A stretch of DNA of 64,000 nucleotides from DYJB01 sp963777165 (GTDB lineage: Bacteria; Chloroflexota; Anaerolineae; Anaerolineales; E44-bin32): assembly GCA_963777165.1 (NCBI GenBank), contig CAVZPO010000021.1, positions 148,275 to 212,274 on the forward strand, given 5' to 3'. Position 1 is the first letter of the stretch. Each line of letters begins with the position of its first letter. Shown here one piece after another: positions 53,431 to 63,231 of this stretch. The notes below the pieces were generated by a model. The model had not been told where the DNA came from. It worked only from the letters and a program-made list of their open reading frames with translations, and ran no database searches. A program made the position numbers and the translations under genes.

Positions 53431-53528
53431 CCCACCCTCCGTGGTTCCAAAGTCCCTGCCAAGGGTCAAGGATCCATGTCTTATATAGCACAATCGTTCA
53501 GCGGAGCACAATAACCTGCGTCAGTCCC

Positions 53529-53965
53529 TCAGCCCAAGAACCGGTCCTCCCAGCCTGGCACCCAGAGCAGGCAGGTCGAGCGCCGACCGAACCAGCGCCG
53601 TCGCCGGCTGGCGATCAGCGCGTAGGCCGCGTCGCGTAGCGGACGGGGGACAAGCCACAGTCCTGCCAACGCCGGCCAGGGGAGCGGAAGCAGGCGGCAG
53701 ATCCGCAGCACGGCATCCGATCGGCTCCAGCAGCGAGCTCCTTCGACGAGCACCACCGTCGAATAGCTCGCCGTATTGTGCAGTCCGCCCCCGCCAGCAG
53801 TCGGCGTCCGGCGTCGGATTGCAGGGCGGCGAATTGGAAGCGCCCGCGGCGATCGCGCGGCAGGATGAAGGCGACCACCGAGGCGCACAGGTTGCACTCG
53901 CCGTCGTACAGGATGACCAAACTGCCTTCGTCGATGGCGGAGCTGAGCGGCGGCATCGGCCGCAT
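53529..53965 (-). CDS. DCC-family thiol-disulfide oxidoreductase (frameshifted)
   Basis: DUF393/DCC protein recognised from LVILYDGECNLCASVVAFIL with the C-x-x-C pair. The first frame runs to RRLLAGA and the second continues GLHNTASYSTVVLVEG, SDAVLRICRLLPLPWP and the basic C-terminus ending WVPGWEDRFLG. They join in a G-run near 53783 (one base). The family has a thioredoxin-like fold of unsettled function. The start (53965 or 53956) is uncertain because no ribosome site is evident. Confidence 0.8.
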
Positions 53966-54113
53966 TACGTCTGCGTGTTTGGAGACAGCCGATGGAATGG
54001 CGCCGGGTCTGCGGCCGGATAGCTCCACACGAGACAGGAATGTTGACTCGCGTGGCACAGGGGCTCGCGCGGCTCGGCGCCATCCATCCAGGCGCTGGAG
54101 GGGTGCTCCCGCA

Positions 54114-55457
54114 TCACTCGTACTTGAGTGCGTCGACGGGGGAGAGCGTGGCGGCGCGCAGTGCGGGGTACAACCCGGAGAGCAGGCCGATCAGCGTGGC
54201 GAAGATCAACGCCGCGATCGGCAGCCAGAGGGGCGTGAAGACGGCGACGGAGGGAGGCGGCGCACCTCCGGACTGGGCCGCCTGCCCTGCCAGGTAGGCC
54301 AACGCCACGACGTTGATCGCCTGCCCGCCCGCCCACCCGAGCAGCGTGCCTCCCAGCCCGCCCAGGAAGCCGATGCCGGAGGCTTCGCCGAGAAACACGC
54401 CCAGCACGTCGCGGTTCGTCGCCCCGACGGCCTTCATCAATCCGATCTCGCGCGTCCGCTCCAGGATCGCCATCGCCATCGTGTTGGCGATCCCGATCGC
54501 CGCCACCAGCAGCGCGATGGCGCCCAATCCGCCGAAGACGACCTGCAGGACGAGGAAGAAGCTGCTGATGCCCTGAATGTAGGACATGGGCGAGAAGGCC
54601 TGGTACCCCAGGGCCGTGATCGTCTCGGACAGATCGGAGACGACCGACACGTCCTCGGCTTTGACCATCGCCAGCTGGTAGCCGTCGCGATTGCGGTCGA
54701 TCCGCCGGCCCATCGCCCACTGGTTGAAACCGGTCACTTCGTCCAGCGGCATGAAGATCGACCAGTCGGGTTCGTCGCGCGTCTCGGCCAGCACGCCGAC
54801 CACGCGAACCTGGAGGGACTTGCGGACTTCCTCGCCCTCGCTGGTCCACTTGATCAGCGTCAGCTTGATCGTCTGCCCGAGCAGGTCCGGCGGCTCAGGG
54901 ATCGTCTGTCCCGGGCGTGGCCGCGGGTAGTAGAAGCTCTGCGGGACCATCGCCCCAATCACGATCGTCCCCTTGGCCAGGGTCCGTTCGCCGCCCTGGA
55001 GAGGAATGTCGAGCGCCTCCAGGTAGTCCGGAGGAACGCCCAGCACCCCGGTGCGCGCCTCCAGCTGCCCGCTGCTGAAGACGCTCTCGAGGTTCAGGTA
55101 GTCGCGCGGGAAGACCGCCTGGACCCCTTCCAATGCCGCCAGGTCCTTGAGCGTCTGAGGCGTGATCAGTGAAACCTGCGACGGCCCGGTCGCATTGACC
55201 GCGACCGCGTACCCGCCGCCCCCGCCGCCCCCACCGCCGTAGAACTCCCCGCCGTATTGCGGCGAGACCTGGATCAGAGTCAGATCGCTGATGCCGCCAA
55301 GCTGCTCGGTGGCATTGCGCTGCAGGCCGATGCCCAAAGACACCAGCACGACGACCGCCGCCGTGCCGATCACGACACCAATCGCCGTCAGGGCGACGCG
55401 CGCCTTGCGCCGCCCCAGGTTATCCGCGATCAGCCGCAGCAGATCGATCAGCCGCAT
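54114..55457 (-). CDS. MacB/FtsX-type ABC transporter permease
   Basis: This 447-residue permease has one N-terminal helix (ARVALTAIGVVIGTAAVVVLV), a large extracytoplasmic MacB-type domain containing a nine-glycine run (near residue 80), and three C-terminal helices. The segment ERTREIGLMKAVGATNRDV is the coupling motif of FtsX-like permeases. It works with the LolD-type ATPase at 56971-57699. The C-terminal LSPVDALKYE is typical of the family. It follows the Gly-rich secreted protein gene by 1 nt. Confidence 0.92.
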   Translation of the reverse strand: MRLIDLLRLIADNLGRRKARVALTAIGVVIGTAAVVVLVSLGIGLQRNATEQLGGISDLTLIQVSPQYGGEFYGGGGGGGGGYAVAVNATGPSQVSLITPQTLKDLAALEGVQAVFPRDYLNLESVFSSGQLEARTGVLGVPPDYLEALDIPLQGGERTLAKGTIVIGAMVPQSFYYPRPRPGQTIPEPPDLLGQTIKLTLIKWTSEGEEVRKSLQVRVVGVLAETRDEPDWSIFMPLDEVTGFNQWAMGRRIDRNRDGYQLAMVKAEDVSVVSDLSETITALGYQAFSPMSYIQGISSFFLVLQVVFGGLGAIALLVAAIGIANTMAMAILERTREIGLMKAVGATNRDVLGVFLGEASGIGFLGGLGGTLLGWAGGQAINVVALAYLAGQAAQSGGAPPPSVAVFTPLWLPIAALIFATLIGLLSGLYPALRAATLSPVDALKYE

Positions 55458-55458
55458 G

Positions 55459-56974
55459 TCAGCCCTTGGGCGCCGGGATGGGTTTCGACGGCGATCCGCC
55501 GGGGATCCCAGACTCAGTCGCCGGCGCCGTTGACGGATCGATCCCCGGCACTTCCGCCCCGCTGTCCAGCCCGAACAGGCCCTTCAGGAAGCGGACGATC
55601 TTCGCCCAGAAGGTCTCCGGCTCCGGCTCCAGCGGACCGGCCGGCACTTCGATGCCGCCTCCCCCGCCCCCGCCGCCTCCTCCTTCGAACGCCTGCTCGG
55701 CCTCCATCACTTCGACCGGCAGAACCTGCGTGATGCGCTGCGGCTGGCTGAAGTCATCCAGGTAGTCCACGGTGACGGTCAGCTCCACCGGCCCGGCCGC
55801 CACCGGGATGTACACGGCGTCCAACGTGAAGTACCCGCCGGCATCCAGCAGGCCGATGGGCAGCACGTTGTTGCTCAGCTCACCGGCCTCGACACTGGCC
55901 TGCAACCGGCCGAGCACGACGCTCTTGCGATCCAGGTTGACCACTTGCAGCGGCAACCCCCCGGGCTGGCCGACGAAGAACGGGTCGGGCGGTTGATAGA
56001 AGGAGATCTCGATCACCGGCGGCGCGTAGATCAGCAGCGTCACCACCTGATCGTCGGTGAAGCTCGAACCGCCGTCGTCTTTGTAGACGAAGGACACTTT
56101 CAGGGGATAGGCGCCGGGATTGGCCGTGGTGTTGACGATCAAGTGTTGCTGAACGTCCCGCTCTCCGCCCACACTGAAGTCGCCCAGGTATTGGATGTTG
56201 GACGAACCGAGAGGGGCGAAGGTTTCGAAGTTGCCGCTGCCCCCGGAAATCCCGCCGGGTTCCTGCGTGCCTTCGCCGGCACCGCCCGCCGTCCCGCCCC
56301 CCAGGATCAGGCTCACACCCCGGGCGGCCGCCCCGCCCACGTTTTCCGCCGTCAGCGTGAGCACGAAGCGGCCGTCCAGGATGAAGCGGCTCGACGTCGG
56401 TGGCGTAGCCGGTGATCACCAGTTGCGGCCGCACCCGCGGCGTGGCCGTCGGCAGCGGACCGGTGTAGCCCGACGACCGCGCCGCGCCGACCGTGATCGC
56501 CAGGGTGAATGATTCGCTGAACGGTGCGTCGGCGGGATCGGTGTAGCTGACGTTCATCTGCAGCGTGCCGACCGCCCCGGCCTCCAACGCCGAGGAGACG
56601 ACCAGCGGCTGCGTGAACGACGTATCGGCGCCCTCGGCGATGGCTCCGGCAGCGATCACGCCGCCGGTACCGGCGGGGATGAACTCACCCCCGCCGATAT
56701 TGACCACGATGTTGCGCGCCTTGACGTCGCCGACATTTCCCAGCTTGAAATGCAGCGTGAATGAGCCGCCCGGGGTCACCGAGCCGCTCGGACTGTACGA
56801 CATCAGGACGAGCAAGGGCCGGCTGAACCCCGATCCGGAAAGCGTCGGAGTATCGGTGGCCTGCGGTGCCGGGCTGGCGCCGGCGGTTGCCAGCGTCAGG
56901 CCGGCTAGGACCAGGACGGCGAGCGCCGCGGCCATCGATCGGCGGATGACGGGATTGGTCGTAGCTCGGTTCAC
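55459..56974 (-). CDS. secreted CARDB/COG1361-like protein of an ABC operon (frameshifted)
   Basis: The merged protein of about 504 residues starts at GTG overlapping the ATPase stop. It has a signal peptide (MAAALAVLVLAGLTLATAGA) and repeated beta-sandwich CARDB-like segments (GGSFTLHFKLGNVGDVKARN and FVLTLTAENVGGAAARGVSL). A C-terminal part carries a ten-glycine run and one hydrophobic helix-like KIVRFLKGLFGL. The frames join near 56390 by removing one C. It takes the place of a MacA adaptor and probably binds the substrate or the permease outside. Confidence 0.75.
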
Positions 56975-57699
56975 TGCAAGCCCTTCTCTCCGGCGGCCAG
57001 CGCCAGGGCGGCCTCGTACTCGGCCTCCCCGACCACCCGGCCGTCCAACAGGCGAATCGTGTGTGTGGCGTAGCGCAGGATGCGCGGGTCGTGGCTGACG
57101 ACGATCACCGAGCGGCCCTGGCCGTGGAGTTCCGCCAGCAGGTGCATCATCTGGGCGCCCGACTGGCTGTCCAGGTTGCCGGTGGGTTCGTCGGCCAGGA
57201 TCAACTGCGGATCATTGACCAGCGCGCGGGCGACGGCGACGCGCTGCTGCTGCCCACCCGAGAGCTCCGCCGGACGATGGTAGGCACGGTCTTCCAGACC
57301 GACCTGACGCAGCAGATCCCAGGCACGCGCCTGACGCTCCGCGGGGCGTACCCGGGCAAACTGCATCGGGAAGCCCACGTTTCCCAGCGCGGTCATGCTG
57401 GGGATCAGATTGAACGACTGAAAGATGAAACCGACCGTCGTGCGGCGAAAGGCGGCCAGGGCGTTCTCGTCCATGGATTCCAGCCGCTGTCCCAGCACCT
57501 CGATCCCGCCGGCAGACGGGCGATCGAGTCCGCCGAGCAGGTGCAGCAATGTGCTCTTGCCGGACCCGGAAGGGCCAAGCACCGCTGCGAAGCTGCCGCG
57601 CGGCACGTCGAGGTCGACGCCGTCCAGAGCGACGACGGTCTCGCGTCCCATGCTGAACGAGCGGGACAGGCCCAGCGTGCGGACGATCGGAGCAGTCAT
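56971..57699 (-). CDS. LolD/MacB-type ABC transporter ATP-binding protein
   Basis: This 242-residue ATPase carries Walker A GPSGSGKS, the Q-loop FIFQSFNLIPSM, signature LSGGQQQRVAVARAL, Walker B ILADEPTGNLD and His in VVSHDPR. The sequence is that of the LolD/FtsE-like group that powers mechanotransmission permeases rather than ordinary import. The start overlaps the Yip1-gene stop (TGATG) and the end overlaps the secreted protein start, so the four genes 58484-54114 form one operon. Confidence 0.94.
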   Translation of the reverse strand: MTAPIVRTLGLSRSFSMGRETVVALDGVDLDVPRGSFAAVLGPSGSGKSTLLHLLGGLDRPSAGGIEVLGQRLESMDENALAAFRRTTVGFIFQSFNLIPSMTALGNVGFPMQFARVRPAERQARAWDLLRQVGLEDRAYHRPAELSGGQQQRVAVARALVNDPQLILADEPTGNLDSQSGAQMMHLLAELHGQGRSVIVVSHDPRILRYATHTIRLLDGRVVGEAEYEAALALAAGEKGLQ

Positions 57700-58484
57700 C
57701 AGAACAGGAAGGGTCGCACAATCGTCAGCCCGCCCAGCTGCGCCACGAGCACGCCGGGGAGCGCGATCAAGAGCAGCGCCACCAGCAATGTAATCAGGAC
57801 CGCCGTCCAGGCCTTGGATGCCCCCGGGTCATCGTGAGCCCGCAGGCTGAGCACCAGCAGCACGACGAACCAGATCAGGAACAGGTCGATCTGACCCAGA
57901 ATCTGGGACGCCAGGGTTGCTCCCAATCCATCGCCGGCCGGGGCGAAGCCGGACAACCCGGGGGCGCTGATCAACTTGCGGGTAAACACGATGGCCAGGG
58001 TGCGCACGGCGCTCTGCAGCGCGAACGGCAGGCTGGCCCAGCCCACGCGGTTCAGCACGGAGCCCATGGTTGCCCTGGCGCCGAGAATGGTCAGCACAAG
58101 GTGCAGGATCGCGGCGATGATCAGCCATCCCAGCCATACGCGACCCAGCGCGGCCAGCGCGGGAAAGACGGTCGTGAACATCGGCCCGCCGGACGCGGAC
58201 AGCGACGATTGGAACTGCGCCTGCTGCTCGGGCGTGAGGTACTGGTAGTCCATCGGCAGGTCGACCATCGTGCTGGCAGCAGCCGCCTGCCGCATGGGGA
58301 TGGCGGCAAGCACTTGCACCAGCGCCAATGCGGTCAGCACGACCAGCGGCGTCAACCAGATCGGCTGCAGGCTGGAAGCGATGGCAGGCAGGGCCCGACG
58401 CGGGTGGCGCAACACCGGCCAGATCAGCTCGAAGTGCCAGCGGCGCGGCGGTTTCGGACCGGGGGGAGAAGATGGAGTCTGCAT
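57699..58484 (-). CDS. Yip1-like membrane protein
   Basis: This 261-residue protein has a Pro-rich cytosolic N-terminus and about five membrane helices with the Yip1-domain pattern (HPRRALPAIASSLQPIWLTPL at the start, LLVLSLRAHDDPGASKAWTAVL, in part HDDPGASKAWTAVL, near the end). Bacterial Yip1-type proteins commonly sit with ABC exporters, as here. Function is unknown. Confidence 0.8.
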   Translation of the reverse strand: MQTPSSPPGPKPPRRWHFELIWPVLRHPRRALPAIASSLQPIWLTPLVVLTALALVQVLAAIPMRQAAAASTMVDLPMDYQYLTPEQQAQFQSSLSASGGPMFTTVFPALAALGRVWLGWLIIAAILHLVLTILGARATMGSVLNRVGWASLPFALQSAVRTLAIVFTRKLISAPGLSGFAPAGDGLGATLASQILGQIDLFLIWFVVLLVLSLRAHDDPGASKAWTAVLITLLVALLLIALPGVLVAQLGGLTIVRPFLF

Positions 58485-58522
58485 AGGCGCGATTCAACCG
58501 CCCTCGTCGGTGGGGTTTGGGC

Positions 58523-59428
58523 TTACGCCTTCTTGACGTCGTGACCGCCGAACTGGTTCCGCATCGCCGCCAGCAGTTTCGCCGAGAACGACTCCTCCTG
58601 CCGGCTGGCCAAACGCATGAGCAGCGAGAGCGTGATCACCGGCGCCGGAACGTCCAGATCGATCGCCTCAGCCACGGTCCAGCGCCCCTCGCCGCTGTCT
58701 GCCACCCAACCCTTGATGTCGGTCAGCTCGGGATCATCCGCCAGCGCTGCCGCCGTCAGGTCCAACAGCCACGAGCGCACAACGCTGCCGCGCTGCCACA
58801 GGGTGGCGATCTGATGCACGTCGAGACCGAACTCCTTCTTGGCCTCGAGCACCTCGAACCCCTCGGCCAACGACTGCATCATGCCGTATTCGATGCCGTT
58901 GTGGACCATCTTGACGAAGTGCCCGGCGCCATGCGGCCCGACGTGTCCCCAGCCCGCATCCACAGACGGGGCCAGCGTGACGAAGACCGGACGCAGTCGT
59001 TCAACGACGGCTTTCTCGCCGCCGATCATCAGGCTGTAGCCCTCGGCCAGTCCCCAGATCCCGCCGCTGGTCCCGCAATCTACGAAGTCCAGCCCGCGCT
59101 CCTTGACCAGCGCCGCTCGGCGGATGGTGTCTTTGTAGTTGGAGTTGCCGCCGTCGACGATCGTGTCCCCCGGGGAGAGACGGTCGAGCAGCCCGTGCAA
59201 CGTGGTCTCGGTCGCCTCTCCTGACGGGACCATCAGCCAGGCCGTGCGCGGGGGATACAGGCGGGCGACGACTTCGTCCAGACTGCGGGCGCCGACCGCA
59301 CCGTTGGCCTCGGCGGCCCGGACGGACTCCTCCGAACGAGCGTGGGCCACGACGCGGTGCCCGCCGCGCACCAGGCGCGTGGTCATGTTGCCGCCCATCT
59401 TCCCCAGTCCGATCATCGCCAGGTCCAT
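58523..59428 (-). CDS. gnd: 6-phosphogluconate dehydrogenase, short NAD-type
   Basis: The 301 residues have an N-terminal Rossmann domain (MDLAMIGLGKMGGNMTTRL, GLGKMG), the substrate motif VDGGNSNYKDT, GTSGGIWG and the catalytic lysine in HFVKMVHNGIEYGMMQ. At this length it belongs to the short form of decarboxylating 6-phosphogluconate dehydrogenase (YqeC/GndA-like), which often prefers NAD. It turns 6-phosphogluconate into ribulose 5-phosphate and CO2 in the oxidative pentose phosphate route. The long-form C-terminal helix repeat is absent, as expected. Confidence 0.93.
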   Translation of the reverse strand: MDLAMIGLGKMGGNMTTRLVRGGHRVVAHARSEESVRAAEANGAVGARSLDEVVARLYPPRTAWLMVPSGEATETTLHGLLDRLSPGDTIVDGGNSNYKDTIRRAALVKERGLDFVDCGTSGGIWGLAEGYSLMIGGEKAVVERLRPVFVTLAPSVDAGWGHVGPHGAGHFVKMVHNGIEYGMMQSLAEGFEVLEAKKEFGLDVHQIATLWQRGSVVRSWLLDLTAAALADDPELTDIKGWVADSGEGRWTVAEAIDLDVPAPVITLSLLMRLASRQEESFSAKLLAAMRNQFGGHDVKKA

Positions 59429-59934
59429 GCCACCCTTCCTTCCGACGCAACGTTCCTGCGATCCGCAGCGTGCTCAGGCTACCACGCCCGACGCTCCGGC
59501 AGGCTGGCCCATGACCAGCCCCGGCGCCGACAGGCCAAGCATACCGCAACCGGCGAGCCCGATGGCCACTCCTAACTGTCCCAGGAATGCCGCCCCGAAA
59601 GCTGGCGCGAAGGCAGGCCGGACGGCTGGGGCCGCCGATCGGATATAGCAAAGCTGTGCATGCCGTTCGGGGTGATACGTGCGAAGGCCGCAGGGATCAT
59701 GATGGGGATGAACCTGCGCACCGAGGAGGTTTGCCTTGCGAGAGGTACAGTGCGCCGCGCCGCTCCGCCGGTGGAGACCTGAGACCGACTAGCCTCCCGG
59801 CTTGCGTACCAGGATGGGGGCCATGACGATCGACTCCGCAGCCCGCGTGCCGGTCGAGTGCCGATTAGCCCCCAGCTGTCCTCTCCCGGTTCGAGGGCCG
59901 AGGCGGGGTATTTGATGTCCGGGCGGATCCCGGG
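59429..59934. other. gap without a supported gene
   Basis: About 500 nt. A minus-strand frame ending at 59474 reads as a hydrophobic Gly/Ala-rich stretch (AAFLGQLGVAIGLAGCGMLG) but has no start codon or ribosome site, so it is not called. Confidence 0.4.
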
Positions 59935-60692
59935 TCAATTGACCTGAATGGAGTCGATCAGTTCGTACAGCGTCTCGCGATTGGACTCATCCACGGCCTC
60001 GAAGGCCTGACGCCACGTCGCCGGGTCAGTGACCTCGACGTTGTCCGGCGCGGCGGTGAGGAGCAGGACGTTCAGCGCGTCATCCATCAGAAACGCCGAA
60101 CGTGTGTAGAAGCGCTCCGTCTGCGCGGTTTCCGAGAGTGTCGTGATGAACTCCACGCCGGTGAACCGGCCCAGGGTGAGCGCCCGCACGCGCGTCGTGA
60201 GTGACCGGGCGGTGGTCGAGGACTGGCCGTCCTGCATGTCCAGCACCGCCAGGTCATCGTTGATCCAGGGCTGCTCGGCGCGAGCTTGTTCAAGCGTCCA
60301 CCCGGTGGTGTTGACCGTGTATTGAATCACGATGCCGTAAGCGTTCGCGGCGCCAGGCTGTCGGTCTTCGGGACCGGTGCCGTAGGGGTAAACCGTATCC
60401 GACCCCACGGCCAGGCGGACCCCGTCCTCGAACTCATACACATCCGGCCCATACCAGGTCGACGGGTAGCGAAAGCTGATCCCGAACGTCGGGTTCGAGT
60501 AGGTCGTCCAGCCCGGATAGGGGTCGAGGGTGGGCTCCGGGGGGGACGTCGGTTGCTCGTCCGGCGCGCCGGTGGGGACGTCCTGCGCGGCCGTCGGGGC
60601 GGCGTTATTGGGTACGGTGCGCGCAACCGTTCAAGAGCAAGGCTCCCGACGGCCAGGAATGCAAGCAGCGGGTACTTTCGGATTCTCACCAT
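59935..60692 (-). CDS. PsbP-like secreted protein (frameshifted)
   Basis: About 252 residues. From ATG 60692 an N-terminal signal sequence (RKYPLLAFLAVGSLAL) reads in one frame. After about 60631-60640 a Pro/Thr-rich linker and the domain NPTFGISFRYPSTWYGPDVY continue in another frame to 59935. The GISFRYPSTWY pattern is that of PsbP/DUF1795-like lipoproteins. A lipobox cysteine may lie at the frameshift itself, where a third frame reads NGC. Function is unknown. Confidence 0.65.
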
Positions 60693-60797
60693 GGCTCACT
60701 CCTCAGGACGGTCTCGGCACGCTCGCGGGTTCATCCCACCTCGGCTGCGTGAGAGGCTGTTGCCGTGGGTCGCGATCCGATCCGCACGGCGACAGTG

Positions 60798-62870
60798 TTA
60801 GCGCTGCCGCAGCAGGCGCGACGAATTGGCCAGGATGCCCAGATCGGGGACCGATTGAGCGGCAGCCGCCAACACCGGCGGCAGGAAGCCCAACGCGGCA
60901 AGCGTCAGCCCCAGCGTGTTGTAGGCGGCGGTGAAGGCGATATTGAGCCGGATGACGCGCATCGTGCGGCGGGCGATCCGGATCACCTCCGGCACGAGTC
61001 GCCAGTCGTCGCGCAGCAGCGCCACGTGCGCCGCCTGCATGGCGATGTCCGAACCGGCGGCGCCCATGGCGATCCCGACGTCTGCCTGCGCCAGCGCCGG
61101 GGCATCGTTGACCCCGTCGCCGACCATCACCACCCGGTGCCCCTGCTCCTGGTAGCGGCGCACGATGGCGATCTTATCGTCAGGCAGCAGCTGGGCGCGG
61201 TAGGGAATCCCGATCGCGGCGGCCAACGCTGCCGCCGTGCGCTCGGTGTCGCCGGTCAGCAGCTCGATCTGCCGGATGCCGAGGGCACGCACCTGCGCCA
61301 GCGCCTCAGGCACTTCGGGGCGCACAGTATCGGCTGCGGCCAGCACGCCTGCCAACTTGCCGGCGTGCTCCACGTACAGCAACGTCTTGCCGCTGGCAAT
61401 CAGCGACGTCAGGCGCGGGTCTTCCGTCGACATCCCGACCATGCGCTCGCTTCCGATGCTCACTGGAAACCCGTCGAGGCTGCAGCGCACGCCGAGCCCT
61501 GGTAGTGCTTCGAATCCCACCGGCTCGAGAAGCGTCAGTCCCCTGGCCGAGGCTGCGGCGCGCACAGCGTGCGCCAGCGGGTGTTCCGAGTAGCGCTCGG
61601 CAGACGCCGCCCAGCGCAGCAGATCCTCGGAGGACGTGCCATCGAATGGGACGACGTCGGTGAGCTGTGGGCGACCAAGGGTGAGCGTGCCGGTTTTGTC
61701 GATCAGCAGCACATCGGCGCGCGCCAGAGTCTCCAAGTGCTTGCCGCCCTTGATCAGCAACCCGCGCCCGGCGGCGGCGCCGACGGAGGCCAGCATGGCG
61801 ATCGGTGTCGCCAGCGCAAACGAACACGAGCAGGCGACAACGAGGACAGCGGCCGTCGCCAGTGGGTCACGGCGCAGCAGGAACGTGAGGGCAGCGACGC
61901 CGGCCACAACCGGAAGGTACCAGGCCGAGAAACGGTCGGCCACGCGCTGGACGTCGGCGCGCGAGGTCTCGGCTTGCTCGACCATCTGGACGACACGGCC
62001 GAAGGTACTGTCGCGCCCGGCGTGCGTCGTGCGGATGCGCAGGCTGCCGAGCCTGGCCAGGGAGGCGGCGAATACGCGTTCGCCCGGGCCGGCATCGACC
62101 GGCATGGACTCGCCGGTGATCGCCGCCTGGTCGACGGTCGCCCGGCCGGAGACGATCACGCCGTCGACCGGGATTTGCTCCCCCGGCCGGACGATGACGA
62201 TCTCGCCCGTTTGGACGGAGTTGGCCGGGACGTCTGCCTCCCCGCCATCGCGTTCGACACGCGCCTGCTGCGGGGCCATGGCCATCAGGTCACGCACGGC
62301 GCTGCGGGCGCGCGAGGTGGTGAACCGCTCCACGTAGTCTCCGACGCGCATCAGCACGACGACGACCAGCGCCGTGACCCACTCGCCGACGAGCATGGCG
62401 GCGATCACGCCGACGGTCATCAGCGTGTGGGCGATCACCTGCCGGCGCAGCGTCGCCCGGAGGACATTCCGGAACACCGGGAACCCACCCGCGAGCACGG
62501 CGAGCAGGCCGACCGGCCACGGCAGGCGCGCCGTCAGCCAGTCGAAGGCGCCCAGCCATTCGCCGGCCACGACCATGCCCAGCACCACGATCATGACCAC
62601 GGCAAACAGTCGGGAGATCGAGCGGCCGAAGGCACGCGTGTCCGCCTGCCGGTCGTCCGCCACCTTGTAGCCGGCGCCCTCGACCGCACGGGCGATCGAC
62701 TCGCGGTCGGCCCGCACCGGGTCGAGGCGCACGATGGCCTTCTCCGTTGCCAGCAGGACGTCGACGGCCCGCACGCCGGGAACGGCGGCGATGGCCTGCT
62801 GCACGTGTTGAGTGCAGTCGGCACAGTCCATGCCGAGAATGGGGAATTCGATCGTCTGGTCGAGGGTCAT
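60798..62870 (-). CDS. heavy-metal P1B-type ATPase with CSC in place of CPC
   Basis: The protein has 690 residues. An N-terminal HMA domain with GMDCADC (Cys16, Cys19) is followed by eight membrane helices, actuator motif TGES (252-255), phosphorylated Asp391 in LLIDKTGTLTLG, and the hinge MVGDGVNDAPAL. The transmembrane metal site reads ACSCSFALATP: Cys347-Ser-Cys349 instead of the near-invariant Cys-Pro-Cys. It starts inside the stop of the CmtR-like sensor gene (ATGA), so cadmium, lead or zinc export is the likely job. The altered motif makes the ion uncertain. Confidence 0.9.
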   Translation of the reverse strand: MTLDQTIEFPILGMDCADCTQHVQQAIAAVPGVRAVDVLLATEKAIVRLDPVRADRESIARAVEGAGYKVADDRQADTRAFGRSISRLFAVVMIVVLGMVVAGEWLGAFDWLTARLPWPVGLLAVLAGGFPVFRNVLRATLRRQVIAHTLMTVGVIAAMLVGEWVTALVVVVLMRVGDYVERFTTSRARSAVRDLMAMAPQQARVERDGGEADVPANSVQTGEIVIVRPGEQIPVDGVIVSGRATVDQAAITGESMPVDAGPGERVFAASLARLGSLRIRTTHAGRDSTFGRVVQMVEQAETSRADVQRVADRFSAWYLPVVAGVAALTFLLRRDPLATAAVLVVACSCSFALATPIAMLASVGAAAGRGLLIKGGKHLETLARADVLLIDKTGTLTLGRPQLTDVVPFDGTSSEDLLRWAASAERYSEHPLAHAVRAAASARGLTLLEPVGFEALPGLGVRCSLDGFPVSIGSERMVGMSTEDPRLTSLIASGKTLLYVEHAGKLAGVLAAADTVRPEVPEALAQVRALGIRQIELLTGDTERTAAALAAAIGIPYRAQLLPDDKIAIVRRYQEQGHRVVMVGDGVNDAPALAQADVGIAMGAAGSDIAMQAAHVALLRDDWRLVPEVIRIARRTMRVIRLNIAFTAAYNTLGLTLAALGFLPPVLAAAAQSVPDLGILANSSRLLRQR

Positions 62871-63214
62871 GCCATGCTCGTTGTGCGGTCGACGCGGGTG
62901 CATTCGTACACGCCGCGGGCGACCTCGGCCAACACGTCCTCGCCAAGCGTCAGCAGCCCATCGACGCGGTCATCGCTCAGCGCGTAGGTGACGTAGCGGC
63001 CGGAAGGTTCGGAGCGCACGAGGCCACAATCCCGCAGACAGGCCAGGTGGTTGGAGGCGTTGGGCTGAGACAAGCCGGTGGCGGTGACGATCTCACCCAC
63101 CGTCTTCGGTCCGCGACGCAGTGCTTCCAGGATCGAAAGCCGCGACGGGTCGCCCAGCCCGCGGAAGAGCTTGGCCTTGAGCTCCAGCGAGGTCACGGAG
63201 GCGGTCATCAGCAT
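62867..63214 (-). CDS. ArsR/SmtB-family metal sensor, CmtR-like
   Basis: This 115-residue winged-helix repressor reads GDPSRLSILEALRRGPKTVGEI, in part GDPSRLSILEALRRG, then the recognition region SQPNASNHLACLRDCGLV. Cys59 and Cys63 and a third at Cys105 have almost the same spacing as the Cd/Pb-binding Cys57, Cys61 and Cys102 of mycobacterial CmtR. It would leave DNA on binding metal and so induce its own operon with the P-type ATPase. An ATG at 63208 is an alternative start. Confidence 0.9.
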   Translation of the reverse strand: MLMTASVTSLELKAKLFRGLGDPSRLSILEALRRGPKTVGEIVTATGLSQPNASNHLACLRDCGLVRSEPSGRYVTYALSDDRVDGLLTLGEDVLAEVARGVYECTRVDRTTSMA

Positions 63215-63231
63215 GGATGTAGCCCTATATG

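Noticed and set aside
59474..59640. Hydrophobic Gly/Ala-rich minus-strand frame
   Set aside because: No start codon or ribosome site; length and composition are reachable by chance at this GC content.
61569..62987. 472-codon plus-strand open frame
   Set aside because: Antisense to the metal ATPase and composed mainly of Arg, Gly, Asp and His.
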